Under the pieces are notes generated by a model. It was not told the DNA's origin and made no database searches. It was given only the letters and a program-made list of their open reading frames with translations. DNA of 64,000 nucleotides from Apostichopus japonicus (taxonomy: Eukaryota > Echinodermata > Holothuroidea > Aspidochirotida > Stichopodidae), in assembly GCF_037975245.1 (NCBI RefSeq), contig NC_092580.1:7288501-7352500 (forward strand), given 5' to 3'. A program made the position numbers and the translations under genes. Position 1 is the first letter of the stretch; each line of letters opens with the position of its first letter. Below, piece after piece: positions 13,976 through 27,500 of the stretch.

Positions 13976-15267
13976 CTGTCTGTCATTGACCAACACTTCG
14001 AACAGTGCTGCATACGAATCTACCTTTACGGTGATTGATTTAAAGAAACCATTCGACGATACCAGCCAGAGATAATGGCGAATATTAGACAAACATATGG
14101 CTTACATAAGACTTACCACATGAAGGCTTGTCACTGTATACTATAACTTCTAACTTGGGCTTCAAAGACCACAATAAAAATCATAAGTGACAATGTAATT
14201 TTGTACATTTAAATGATCAACATTCTTGTCAGCTTTCATTTTTACGACTGTCACACTGTGAAAATATGCTTAAGAGGGTCTGACCGAATTTCGATCTGAT
14301 CAGACAATAACGACTTTGGTTTAGCCAAAGGGCAATTAACTTCAATTGACGAGTAACATACTTACTAAGAATTTTGACAAATGGATCAATCACATCGTAC
14401 AAAGACAAAGAAAGGAGAAATTAAGTATAACCATCACGCTTATCTATAATGGTGACAACCCCGCTGAAAGATTGCACAACTTTTCCTTGAAGCACGTTTT
14501 ATTAGCCTCATATGTAAGGGGGGGGGGAGAAGTAGGGCCGGGATAACACGTGACTCATCTTTATAATCAGGTCGTCTTGATTTTGTAGTTGCGAAAGACT
14601 GTTATTTTATTTTGACAGCTGGGATATTATGAAGGCAAATTGGTAACACATGTTCGTGATGTATGACATTATTGTCCGGTATACTCACTTCAGTAACCGA
14701 ATTGTGATCTACCTGCCCACCCCCCCCCTCCACCCCTCCACCCCTCCACCCCTCCACCCCACCCAATCTGAGCCCCCACTGTTTTGTTGTTCGTATTACT
14801 GTCACGAATGATTTATAAAGATATAAATATGTCAGCATTGCGTAGATTCATTAACTGAAAGCTACTAATTAAAAATAGAATGGTGTCTTCGTTAAAATCT
14901 TGCATTTTGTTATCAATGCCTGTGTATAATTTGGTAAAATTGATTTCAACTTGGAGTCCAACTCAAAATGATCATTTTGGAGACAAAACACAACACTCTG
15001 TATTTTTTTATGTAGCCTAAACAAGGTGCTTCCACATCTACCCTACATGATGCCTGCAAATTTGACGCAGGTTAGTGACCTACCGGTAGCCTTTATTGGG
15101 TGGGGTAGGTTAGGGGGGAACTACACGGTGGACGGGTGGATCTTTTATCACAGACTACCAATATGGTTATAGATATTGTACATGGAGCCTGTATAAACCA
15201 GTCGTTGTTCGTTGGAATGCATTGGCTCAATAAATCAAGGGTGTTTTTGCCAGGGCCCAGTAGAGAT
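13976..15267. other. Noncoding stretch, no gene seen
   Basis: No exon recognised. It has a G10 tract at 14518-14527 and a C-rich (CCCCTCCA)n patch at about 14716-14765. Confidence 0.5.
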
Positions 15268-15808
15268 GCACCCTCCCACTAGATCCCTCATATACCCTGC
15301 ACCCTTCCACTCGATCCCTCGTACACCCTGCACCTTCCCACTAGATCCCTCGTACACCCTGCACCCTTCCACTAGATCCCTCGTTTACCCGGCACCCTTT
15401 CACTAGATCCCTCGTATACCCTGCACCCTTCCATTAGATCCCTCGTACACCCTTCCACTAGATCCCTCGTATACCCTGCACCCTTCCACTAGATCCCTCG
15501 GACACCCTGCACCCTTCCACTAGATCCCTCGTACACCCTTCCACTAGACCCCTCGTACACCCTGCACCCGTCCACTAGATCCCTCGTTTACCCTGCACCC
15601 TTCCACTAGATCCCTCGTACACCCTTCCACTAGATCCCTCGTACACCCTGCACCCTTCCACTAGATCCCTCGTACACCCTGCACCCTTCCACTAGATCCC
15701 TCGTACACCCTGCACCCTTCCATTAGATCCCTCGTATACCCTGCACCCTTCCACTAGATCCCTCGTACACCCTGCACCTTTCCACTAGATCCCTCGAACA
15801 CACCCTGA
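15268..15808 (+). repeat. Minisatellite with 31-bp and 24-bp unit variants
   Basis: About 18 units built around CCACTAGATCCCTCGTACAC. The long form carries a further CCTGCAC segment and the short form lacks it, so two unit lengths (about 31 and 24 bases) are interspersed. Point variants (ATTAGATC, TTTACC, TATACC) are shared among units. Confidence 0.92.
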
Positions 15809-16258
15809 CATAAGAATGATTTCTTAAATTGTAATAGACACTGCTGTGATCACGAGCCATTTTTAAGTGCGTGACAGAAACCGTTTGTGTCAAACCAATG
15901 AATCAAGTTACCCTAGATTTCCATATAAATCATTTAATTAAGACATCCTCACTGAACATAAGAGATAAGTTAAAAATAAGTTGTCATGAACACATGAGAG
16001 GGAAAAATTAAAGTAAAATGGCAGTTGCGTCAAAAATTAAAATTAGAAATGTGATTTTCCCCACAGACCATCACATTGATTAATGTTTAGAATCAGTCAA
16101 CTGCAGTTTCTTGAGGTACGGTAGTTCTTAATGTACGCATTAGGTACGATGAATGGCCAAACTTAATAACAATTCAAGAAACAAACACATAATGTTCACG
16201 GCGGTTCAATTAGTGAAATATTTCTCAGAAGGGTATATATATATATATGACAGATATC
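15809..16258. other. Noncoding stretch, no gene seen
   Basis: AT-rich sequence with a short (AT)n run near 16236-16248. No exon or transposon end recognised. Confidence 0.5.
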
Positions 16259-16567
16259 TACGTTCCATAAATGTTGAAAAAGAAAGTGTATAGTGTCAAA
16301 GTTAATATATATGTGTCTTATTTGAAATCAACATTTTACAATTCCATATGAACATTTTGAAACAAAATACCATATGTCATTACGTCAACAATATGTCAAA
16401 TTCAACATAAGCATGTATAAAACATGTGACAGCATGACCCTTCCACATAATTCATGTCAACATTGCTTTCTAGTTACAACATTGACAGCATGCTATAATT
16501 TTAGAACATCAGCGAGTACAGAGAGCCAAACGTTCCATAAATGTCGAAAAGAAGTGAAGTGTAAAAG

Positions 16568-16625
<58 letters not shown>

Positions 16626-16720
16626 TATATATATAGATGTATATATATATATAATATGTCGAAACAAAATTCAATATGTCATTACGTCATCAACATGTCA
16701 AATTCAACATAAGCATGGAA
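16259..16720. repeat. Two-copy direct duplication around AT microsatellites
   Basis: A segment beginning CGTTCCATAAATGT and ending AACATAAGCATG occurs at about 16260-16412 and again at about 16529-16717. Both copies contain GAAACAAAAT, TATGTCATTACGTCA and TGTCAAATTCAACATAAGCA in the same order. The second copy holds a much longer AT tract (about 16571-16655), so this tract grew in one copy only. Confidence 0.8.
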
Positions 16721-19700
16721 ATATGTATTTTAATAAGTTTTTGATTCAATGGACATGTTGATTACGATTAATACCGGTACCGGTAAATTATACATTATTA
16801 ATCATTGCAATAGTAAGACATGAATATTCAATGATATTAAAAGTAGGCGTAAGTATGATATACATTATACTGGCAACGATTTTGATCTAACAAAGGCTTA
16901 GTACTGTTTTAACATTTATCCCCTGTTGATAACAGTAGAGGGGTCCTTATTACATGTTTCGGCATTTTACAGGCAGTAAAGTTTAAACTTATTTCCTTTA
17001 ATTGCCAAAAAGTTATCTGTTCCGACTTTGAAGTGAGTACATGCGAATGATCATTGCATTATAATTACTTTGGTAATTTTCTCTTTCGAATTCATTAAAA
17101 CCTTGTGAGCGCAAATAAACAAGGAATATAGCAATAGTAAATAACGACTTCGAATTTCATAACAGTTATGCATAACTACTAAAAAGATTATTGACTTAAA
17201 TTAGACTGACCTTTTTTGTCTTCAATAAGGCATCAATACATTGACTTTGGGCGACCCCGATCCTCAAATAGATGTACTTTTTTCTCTCAAATATACCAAA
17301 CTATGAAAGTACAGTCAAAAAGATTTCATCTCGATTTTATTAACATCAAGCTTTTCTTTGTTGGAATGAATATCATATACCAACGAAATATTGACAAATC
17401 CCAGATGGTATTGTTTAATCGCTCTCTCGGAGACTATATATAAAACGACTGGTTAATCAAGGCGGTTCAGTCAAGAATTCTCTAATTATATTCTAATTTA
17501 AAGCCAATTACGTGGACCAGTTCCACGAACTTTTCATTTCCGTTTTTACTGTTTGGGCTGTTTGCGCGTTCATTAACAAGGCAGATCGGCACGAGGGGGA
17601 CAATTTTGTTGCCCTTTCGTAAACAGTAAGACAGTTTTCCAACTATCGAGATATAATCATTTGAAATCTGGAAATATTTAGAACCAAAACAAGAAGGGAC
17701 GGATACCAAATACAAAAAAAAACCTTTTCAGACAAACTGAAAGTTGTTTTCATATATTTGTTTTACTTATCAATTGAAAGTTCATAAGACTGACTTGCAA
17801 TGGCAATTTTAAGCTTAGGAATACTGAACAAAGCAAAGAAACACAGAATAATAATAAACTGACAACTTATCACTGAAAAAAAAAACCCAAAATTAGTTAG
17901 ATCGCGTGCCATGTTACGATGATAAAGCTTATAGTTATTACATAGACATAAGAAAATATTTATAAAATATTGAAATCATGACGCTTCGGTTCTAGCAGGA
18001 TCTTCTTAAGAGAGTAAAAAAAAAAGGGAAACAAGTTAAAAACAAATGGGACACGCATGTTACTTGTGAAACTGCAATTTGAATAGAATGAAAATTTGAC
18101 ACTTCTTAATAATTACAAACGAACTCAACATATCACTACTTTGATGAGCAATGGAATAAGGGCACTTTCATCTACAAAAACGACTCCCTTTTATTTTATG
18201 AAAAGGACACAATTAAAATTCAAACAAAATTCTACAGGGAACTTGCAGCATTTCATGCATATATCCTATAGAGAGCTTTCATAACACATTGACCAATGCG
18301 GATAAGCCAACGTAACAATTATCCAATTTACATGTAAATTTGACGGCGACACCATAATTTGCTAGACTAAGAAGGCCAGCCACTTTGATTAATGAGCTTC
18401 TCATCCTTCAATGGAAGTGCAGAAGTGTTCAACCGGAACATATATCAGTCGTTTTTTAACGGGTTTACACCACATGAAAATTAAGTTTAAGCCTAAAGTT
18501 GTCTAAGGCGAGCGTATCGTGTTTAAATCTTTCAAAAACTGTGTTTAGTCTAAACTATCGGTGCAGTGTTGTGTCTGTTACATTCTGTTGTTTAAATATA
18601 TTAATATCATTTTTGCTTTATGGAGCTCCATGATGAGTCTGCAATGTGTTCCGTATTTACAAATTACAATATGGCATGTTAACATGAGATTAAATCTCAA
18701 CATGTTTTTGACAGTCTCATTAATGCAAAGATTTCACTAAAAGACACGTTTTACATCTATTATATTAGATTCGTGTTTAAAATGCTTATACCCCCCACCC
18801 CCACCCCACCCCCACCCCAACCCCCACCCCACCCCCTCGCTCATCACTCCACTAATTTAAAGTCATTGTACTTAGTGTATGCAAGGTATCATGTTTTACC
18901 CATAATTCCTTTTCCTCATCAAGTTATTTTCATTCTCATACGGAAACATGGCATCTTTTTTACTAATGAGATGAAGAAGCCTGCAGCCGCGATTTGTTTT
19001 CAAGATTACAAACAGTATACGAGTCAATTGTATCATGTTCAATAATAACATATCAAGGAACTGAATGTTTGCATAGTCCATTTAAGTACTTTTTAATAGC
19101 ATCATAAGTAAAACTGAATCAAATGATGTTTCGGCGGGGCCATTGTCTCTGTACTTTATCTCGTGTTGCTAAGGGAGTAGAAAATGTACATATGCTACCA
19201 GCTTTTTTCATCTTTGACTACAACACAGAACTGGAGGGTATGTATAATAGTGCGATGCCTCCTCCGGCTTTAAACGTCAAATATAACTCTCTGACTGTGA
19301 CTCATAAATAAGTCTCGCCTGGCTGTAAATTTTACTGTCAGATGCTTATTAATCTCGGCCTCATTTTAATGATATATATTACCTTAAACTTGGGAAGCCA
19401 TCTTCGATTCAAATTTCACCTCAGCTAATGAACTTATATATTTACATAATAATGTCCAAACATAAAACGTTCTATTGAATGTAATTGATATCTTCAAAAA
19501 GTTGTAAACGAATTTATGCTCTCGAAATTACTTCAGGGAATGATTATGTTAGTATAATGTGTTACTAAGGCGATATGAGTGTAGGGCAGTAGAGGCCCCA
19601 CCTTGGTAATGTACGAAAATATTTCCTGTGATGTGGCCATGAGGACCAAGCAGCCATACTGTGTAATCGCCAGCCACCCCCTCCTAACCCGAACCCCTGC

Positions 19701-22700
19701 AACCGTGGTTTGAACTTGAGGTTGAACCACCAATACCCGTCTTCATGAACGCCTATAGCTCATTTAGTTTTTGAATGTAAAATACTGAAATATCTTCGTT
19801 TACAGGAAACCTATAGTGTGCAATATGATGTTACATCACAACATGAACCTACCAGTAATGACATAACCTCGGGAACCAGATAAACTGTAACAAAGGTATG
19901 TTGTCTTATGGTGGTTAGGCTATAATATTTTGTCGCTATCTTAGATTCAACACTAGTCCATAAGTTTAAGCAAGTCCCAAGTACTTATGATAACAAATGT
20001 TGAAGATACTAAGCAAACTTGAAATGAAGTCAGTTTGTCCATATTATGTGACATCAAATGCATGGATTATGACGTAATAATTCATAAATATAACATATAA
20101 ATAAAAGAAAAGTGGACAACTGACTGAAAATTACCACAAGCACAACAACAACAAATGGACAAAAATCATTGTTTCTATCGATATAGAGAAGACGTGTAAG
20201 AATGAGCGTTCTGGTACAAGAAAAACTGACATTTCTAATTAGCTTTCACATTTATTTCCGAATTTTCAAATTGTGAGTAAAATCTTCATTTCGGAGTGTA
20301 ACCTATATACATCAACAGCATACTTTATGGACCATATATATATACGCTATTCCTGTTATGATACAGTTCGTGTAAACATCTCACACGATATGATCTACGG
20401 TGAGTGTTTCAATTATAGATAAAGAGTGGCTGCAATGAGATACGTATGTCAACCATAGGATAACAGTTAAAGGGCCCATCCGACCAATTATCATAAAAAT
20501 GCAAGAACTTGCTCTCAAATTCATTCCATCAGCAACATGATATCATGTTCTCTAATGAACATTTATGAATTCCAAAAACAAAAGTAGATTTATGAATTTA
20601 GAGTATGTATTTGACACCAGCTGAGTGAGTGATATGATGGGTTCTAATGGAATGTGAAAGGTTGTATTTCTCTTTGGTTTAAATAATTATGATGTTATCT
20701 CCATCTTGAAAGGTTTTCGATTTAATATGCGGTTAGTAGATATGTACTGTCTTGTTTCAGATATAACGCATGTCAACACATGGTTAGCATAAAATATATT
20801 GCCATGTAAATAGGTTAAGTATAGAAAGCAGATTTAACTATCTTTTTTATTAACCTGTGTTTTCAATAAATCTATCATTCTCAGATTGCTAGGCTTTCTG
20901 GATTGGTGGTTAAATAGTAGGGGTGGGCTGTGGGTCGTGGGTTGTGGGTGGTGGGAAGTGGGATGTGAATGGAGATGTGTTACAAAGTGTAGTTACAACG
21001 TAACAGTGAAGTGTCAAAAATTGTCAATCAGGAATTTAGAATTAAATAATTGTCTGTACATTTTTAAGTACTGTAAATTTCAAAGGTTTCTATTTATTTT
21101 TTTGCAAATCAAGTAATAAACGGAAGCAGATATTCCTATAGCTTGTAAGATCTTATTATTGAATTAACGACTACAGGTAAGCTAGCAACATTCTTTAGAC
21201 TAAGTTTCGCCTGGCCATATAAACAATGCGCTTCACCGATTTGGACACTAATACCCAGCTTCATTAATTGATGACTTTTCCAAGAGTTCATTTGTTGCCT
21301 AAGCTGTCATCGTTAACTTGGGTATAGAGTTTTATAATCTGTTTAACATTTATATAATCTACCCTCCTCACGACCTTTGTATTTATTTCACGCGTCGGTA
21401 AATAAATTTGTTATAATATTTCTTGGAAATAAGTAGAATAATGCCATATTGGCATTTCCATACAATAACCTGTCACGTGCTCTGAACCGGACCTATATTA
21501 AATCAAACTCGTCCATGCGTTGTGTTAGGAAAGACAGATGTTTATACCAACGCTATACACATTCTGCTCGCTTTTTGCGTATTAAAGCGTGTTGAGATTG
21601 TCATAGCAACACTTAAAAACATCGATAAAATCATCCTAATGCGGATATCCGATATTACAGGCAAATATGCCGCTCAAAAGAGCCTAAAGCCACGTCTCAG
21701 TAAATTCAATGACCAACAGAAATAACCAGCAGGGCTTGTTTTAATATTTTATTTTTTTTCTCAAGAATTTGCTTCTAATGTGCAATTATTCTGCTTCAAG
21801 AAAATTTTTTAACATTTCACGCAACTGCAGAAAGTTCCTGTATCTGTGGATGAATTTAGTTCGTCTCTTGTGCGTGATCAACATTACTGATCGTGGAGAG
21901 AAGAATGATAATAAAGTCACAGCGGTGGATTGTGATGACCACAAGCCCGCCCCTCTCTCATCTCAACCCCCCCCCCCCAAATGCTATAAATTCAATACCT
22001 TTTTAATGCCTTAGGGATGATTGAGTGAACACACAATTGCTTTTTGTTTGATATTATATCAACAGTAGTGGTGTATTTTTGTATTGCGTCTTTGGGTGAA
22101 AGCTGTTAGCTCGTTATGGAGAATTTATACACTGGTGCAGTGTCAAAAATTGTTAATATTTTGGTTGCAATTTTTTTTGTCGTTGCGGCAGTTAATTTGC
22201 CAGAGAACATATTTTAACCATTTCAAGGAGCTTTCCATCCAAGCTGTGAATTTGTTTTTAATTTAATTGCCTTTTATTGCAAATGCTATTCACGAAATTA
22301 ATGCGTATCGCTCGCATTTATGGGCTTCATATTTCTCTGCCTTTTTTGTGTGGAATGGTTAAAAATTGTTGGTTATTGCTACATAGGAACAAAGCAACAA
22401 ATACCAAAATTCACCAATAAAAATCGCATAAGGCAAAGAAACAGAACCGTGACCATAATTCAATGCATTTTTTGGGATATAGGTCAAAAAACGCTTGCCA
22501 TATCATCGTTAACATTAAAAAAAGAAGTTGTTATCAAGGTTCTCCATCTCTTAACAAATCAAACTTTTTCGTTTAATGATATAGAAAATGGTCAGTTTTG
22601 GCCGCGGGAAGATTGCCAATGGCGACTTGAAAGACTTAGATACACTCTTATGTAAACCAAGACAAGTGCTATCCTGGGTAAGGTCAAGAGCAATTTAAGA

Positions 22701-22856
22701 AATAGGAAAATTAAAAACCGATGATAACCTCAAGTGTATTCAAATGTCATCTTTTGCTATTATTCCAGTCGTTGAATACCCATAGACAAAGTGATATCGC
22801 CCTTTGTAATTATTAAATGCCTTTCGAAAGATTTCACCTTTCACCTATATACACCT
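16721..22856. other. Noncoding stretch, no gene seen
   Basis: No convincing exon, RNA gene or mobile element. There are C-rich CCCACCCC runs at 18789-18836 and a C12 tract at 21967-21978. A 111-codon open frame at 22320-22655 has no motif I recognise and no splice or promoter support. Confidence 0.45.
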
Positions 22857-23114
22857 AGGAGTGTTAGCTCAGTGGTTAACGCCGGTGCCTTCCAATCATA
22901 AGGTCCCCGGTTCGAGTCACTCTAAGATTAATGTATGTCGTCCAGTTACAGAGTTGTTGGCAATTGACAGTTCATAATCATGGACGTTAAAATATGAATG
23001 TAAGAGACTGACTTCGGTCAGCTTGCGGCTTTCATAAGCCAATGAGGCTTCTTCGCGAGTTCCTGCTTGCAGGAGGATCTAAATACATACAAACATACAT
23101 ACATACATATATAT
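22857..23114 (+). mobile_element. tRNA-derived SINE, copy 1
   Basis: The 5' part has RNA polymerase III promoter boxes: A box TAGCTCAGTGGT at 22865-22876 and B box GGTTCGAGTC at 22909-22918. A non-tRNA body follows, then a 3' tail of CATA units at about 23083-23110. The body holds three short hairpins in a row: CTGAC-TTCG-GTCAG (23008-23021), GGCTT-TCAT-AAGCC (23027-23040) and TCCTG-CTTG-CAGGA (23061-23074). A reverse-oriented copy lies at 30629-30873, about 95% identical by my alignment. The tRNA part is degenerate, so this is a retroposon and not a working tRNA gene. I did not assign it to a named SINE family. Confidence 0.88.
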
Positions 23115-24377
23115 TCGCGGATCTGGTTGAACACGTTTACTTCAACACGAGATCGCATGTTGAACTTAACACCATAAACAGTATTAGACAAACGTATACC
23201 GAATCCAAGAAAGGGATTTAATTAATGCCCCAGAGTATAAGCAAAGTGATTTTCGCAATTGTTTGCTATTTTAATTTTAATTGTATTGTTGTTTCTTCGT
23301 ATCTTAGTTCGTTCGTATCTTCGTTCAACCACTACTCACCCCCCCCCCCCCATTTGTTCACGTATTCACTCATTCGTTATCATATGCGTCACGTCATGTG
23401 TTTCCAGTAACAATCCACCACTTATAACGTTATGTTCTTGTCGTTACAATTCAGTTTTCTCGTCAAAGAAACCATCTTTATCTCGGCGGTTTGCACCCAT
23501 TAATTCCCCAAATTGCATGATTTCTTTCACATTTGACGAGTCGCCTGTAATTGCTTATGCATAACATGAATCCGTGATGAAGAAATATCTTTCTTTCCCT
23601 CAATGAGACTTAAAAACTAACGGATTTTCATGAACCCCTTAGAGACAGAAATTTCCCCTTCTTTTCCTCTTTCATTTCTCATTTCTTTCAGAGCCTGTTA
23701 AAAGTTAAATCTAGTTCCACTTTAAGCTTTGATACGAATTCCTCAAAGATAGACTTTACCACTTCAAAGTTCTTCACTGGATATTGTCCTCGGCTTTGAA
23801 TGATGTAAATTGAGTGAAGGGATTTTACCACACATAAAAATGGTGTGTGTCATTCACCTTAAATATATCCAACTGCAAAAGAAAGGTTCCTCCTTCATGT
23901 TTAATTTCCGTTTTTAAAAAAAGGTTTGTTTTTTTGCGATAGCGCAATCATTGGACAAGATTACATGTTCGGCGTTATATCTATGATGTTTGCTTCTGAA
24001 ATGTAAGGGCGTATAATGTTGTCCCCTTTCATTTGTTAGCAATGTCAGTTTTGTAACATATCTAAGCTGACTATACTCCCAGGCTCCAAGGCTCCCAGGC
24101 TCCAAGACTCCTAGGCTCGAAGATTGGAAAGAGCTTTCGACTAAACGTAGTATGCTAATCGCTTCTGTGGTACTGCAATCACCAGAAAAATAATACGTAA
24201 ATGTTATATCTGTCGTTGTAGTTGTACATGATAGGCTAGAGGCCTAACCAAAGTTATCTGTGTCTGTGCTAATATTAAAAGAGCCCATTGTTTTAAGCTT
24301 GACGCCTATGACGTGTCGGAGAGATCCCGTATATCACACAAATATACGCCCTGTGTTCGTACTGAACGGTATGGAAG
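23115..24377. other. Noncoding stretch, no gene seen
   Basis: Contains a C13 tract at 23339-23351 and pyrimidine-rich sequence. Open frames of 60-100 codons here lack recognisable content. Confidence 0.5.
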
Positions 24378-24529
24378 TACAATACCACATATGCATATAG
24401 CAGCGCATAGCCTACTACAATACCACACATACATATAGCAGCGCATAGCCTACTACAATACCACATATGCATATAGCAGCGCATAGCCTACTACAATACC
24501 ACATATGCATATAGCAGCGCATAGTCTAC
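24378..24529. repeat. 38-bp tandem repeat, 4 copies
   Basis: The unit TACAATACCACATATGCATA plus 18 more bases starts at 24378, 24416, 24454 and 24492. Only a few positions differ between copies, such as ATATGC versus ATACAT in copy 2, so the array is recent. Confidence 0.93.
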
Positions 24530-27500
24530 TCTAAGTCTTTCGGTTTGTCAGCAAAACCGTCCTATGTGGACATATTATCACATACGCTTACGCATGTAAT
24601 GGGTACAGACTAGTACTAAGTGACCACAATCACACATATTATTATACTCCAAGGCTTGCGATGTGTCCGAAGTACACTCATGCGGAGACATAAACACTTA
24701 CATTACAACATAGTCCAAAGTTTTTCAGAAACACTCTGAGGACCTGGTATACTCAATTGTATATTGCGTATCTGAATTTAAACTGACTGCACACATCACA
24801 CAGGCTGTATTCCATGACTTATTGTATGTCACAAGTATTCTTGAGTGGACACATTGCACACTGTCGCACATGTAACTGATCTAATCATATGTTGATACAT
24901 TATCAGTTCGAGCTTTATGGTGTGTAAGAAGCACTATTTGTGGACACTTCACACTACTAGCGTGGCCACATAATATACTACTCAAACTCAAATTGTGTCT
25001 GAAGTACCGACACATAATATGTATGATGAGTATATGTTATGTTTGTAACACAGTTATCTACGTGGCAAACACTGTCGTCACTAACCGTATTATTCCACGA
25101 TAAGTCCGTCTCTTCCCCCATATATATTAACACTAACAAAACATAAACAAAATGACAATATCCTCCAAATAATCCATGTTAAATGTATGATTTTGCAAAT
25201 TAAATTTTGTAGAACATATTTTCTTGGTGTACATTTTTTTTTTATGTCTGCAGGATCGTTTTCTTTGAGGCTAACTATATGAAGGTCTTCCTACGAATGC
25301 TGTGTCCATAGGGATTCTGTTCGAGTTTGTTTCGCTTCTTCAATCTTTTGTTATTACAACAGCCGTTTGCTAAATATTGCCGGGAGGTTCAGATGGGGTT
25401 ACATTGGTTTCCGTGACGTTAAACTTTAATTGAAATGAAGCTGACAGTTACCCTACACGTAAGGGGGAAAATCCTCCGAGAAAGTAGTTCACATTTCCTT
25501 TTCTCTAAAAAAGGGTTAACTTTTTCCCCATTGACTTAAACGCAACAGCACGGTATAGTAGGACGTTATTCAGCTTTCTCAATATTATACAACTTGAGCT
25601 TTTCAAAGCAGAAATTGTGCGTATAACGTATCAAGTTAACTTGTCTATATTCTTTTCTGTTTGGTGTAATTTGAAGCTGAGTAAATATACATCACAGTTG
25701 GATGAACCAGTCATTTTCCTGTCAAATTATCCCATCCCAAAGTTAGTATCAGTTTCGCGATGATTGATAAGGCCACAGAATATACCTTTGAAGCGTTGCA
25801 ATATCAAATTATTTACCAAACGCACATCTTTTCTTTTATATATGTATACATATATTTTTGGGTATTCATTTTGTTTATTATCTTTCAAAGATGTCCTATG
25901 TTTTCTCAAATGAAGTAGGTCAGCAGTTGGCACTTTGTAAATGGAATGCAAATGAGTAATGTTAATGGGTGTACTGAAGTAATAATCCTCTCATGTAAAG
26001 ATTTCTAGGTATCACGTATAAAGTAGTGAAATGGATGTAATCATTAGTAATTTGGTCCTATAGTTGCTTGAACAGATGCGATCATTGGTTTGCATAAACT
26101 AAATCACATATATATTTGGTGGTTCAGATAGGTAACCACTAGAGAAAAGCCCATTTATCAGTCGCTTGACGAGGTCTAAAACAAATGCGATTCAAATGAG
26201 CTATTACGTCACAAAACAACCTATTGTATATTACAGTATTTGTATAGTGCAATATACACGTTAAACATACCGGAATACACTCACAATTCATGCATCGTAT
26301 ATACAGCCCAACATGCGTTTCACATCTTCTAAATTAAGAAAAAACACGGAAAACAGCAGATCACATATCTAAAAAGCTTTGAAGGTCATAAAAACATGGA
26401 ACTTTCCTTCCGTTGTGACGTACGACATGCATCTCAAACGCACAGTTTACATATATGCGTTTGACGCATGCGTACAGAGTGTAAGCTGTATACTATATTT
26501 TTAATTAAGAATAATTGTATCATGCACTTTGCATAATACTAGAGTAAGGCTATTCCAAAAGTCACTATTTCTCATAGGAATCGAATTATGACTCACAATT
26601 TTTTTAATTAATGTTGCTAGATAATTGGCGACGATTGTGGAACATTTATCTCGTACCGTGTTCAAATAAACAACTCAATGAGAAGTTAAGAACAAAAACT
26701 GTTTACGCAAGGACGGCTTCGCAATTTTCTTAAATAAGTATTAATACAACCCTGGATGAAAGCCACATCAGTCTAGCTTCCACCGCTATAGCTTTCACCA
26801 AAGATAGATTAAAAACCGCAAATTAACATTACGTCGTGATTTCACAGATTATCCTAAAATAGACCATATACACCTGTCTATGCCTCAAAAAATATGACAA
26901 ATTATGAGTATATTTAATTTTAAACACAGTCTATGCAAGCGAATATACGTGTCGGTCATCACTAGTACGCGGCCGTGCATGTATATGTATGATTAAACCA
27001 CATCAGTTTTAACAGGATTTTACGCTTGGCTAGTACCTTCAACATATTGATATTACCATGTATGCCGAGTACAATATATTCTTCGACCAAGGAAAACATT
27101 GTTAGTTCAGGACAACATTCCGACCGTCTAGCAGATTTCGTTCACGATGCCTACAGCACAGTCCTTGATATTCACTGCGATGTTTATTGAAATTTGTTTG
27201 AAAGGAACGCCTCTATGTAGTATAAGTCTATATGAACTTTACTAGGGTGAGGATATATAGATGTGCACGATAGCTAGAGTAAAGATGGATGGATGTCCAA
27301 AATTCATGTATTGGAAAGTGCTAAATATTGAAAACTTAAGTCCAAACAATTGCGAAATTTCTATTCAAATTTCTGGTTAGCAAACAATGCATTCAGCCCC
27401 CAAAAAATAAATTAAATTTTCAAGTTTTGTCCCTAAAACGACGTCAGCGTTGAATTTGCATATTTATACATATCGCAGTTGACGTCATTCCAAAATTCAG

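Noticed and set aside
22858-22930. Functional tRNA gene
   Set aside because: A and B boxes are present, but the T-stem and anticodon arm do not fold properly, and the sequence continues into a SINE body with a second copy at 30.6 kb.
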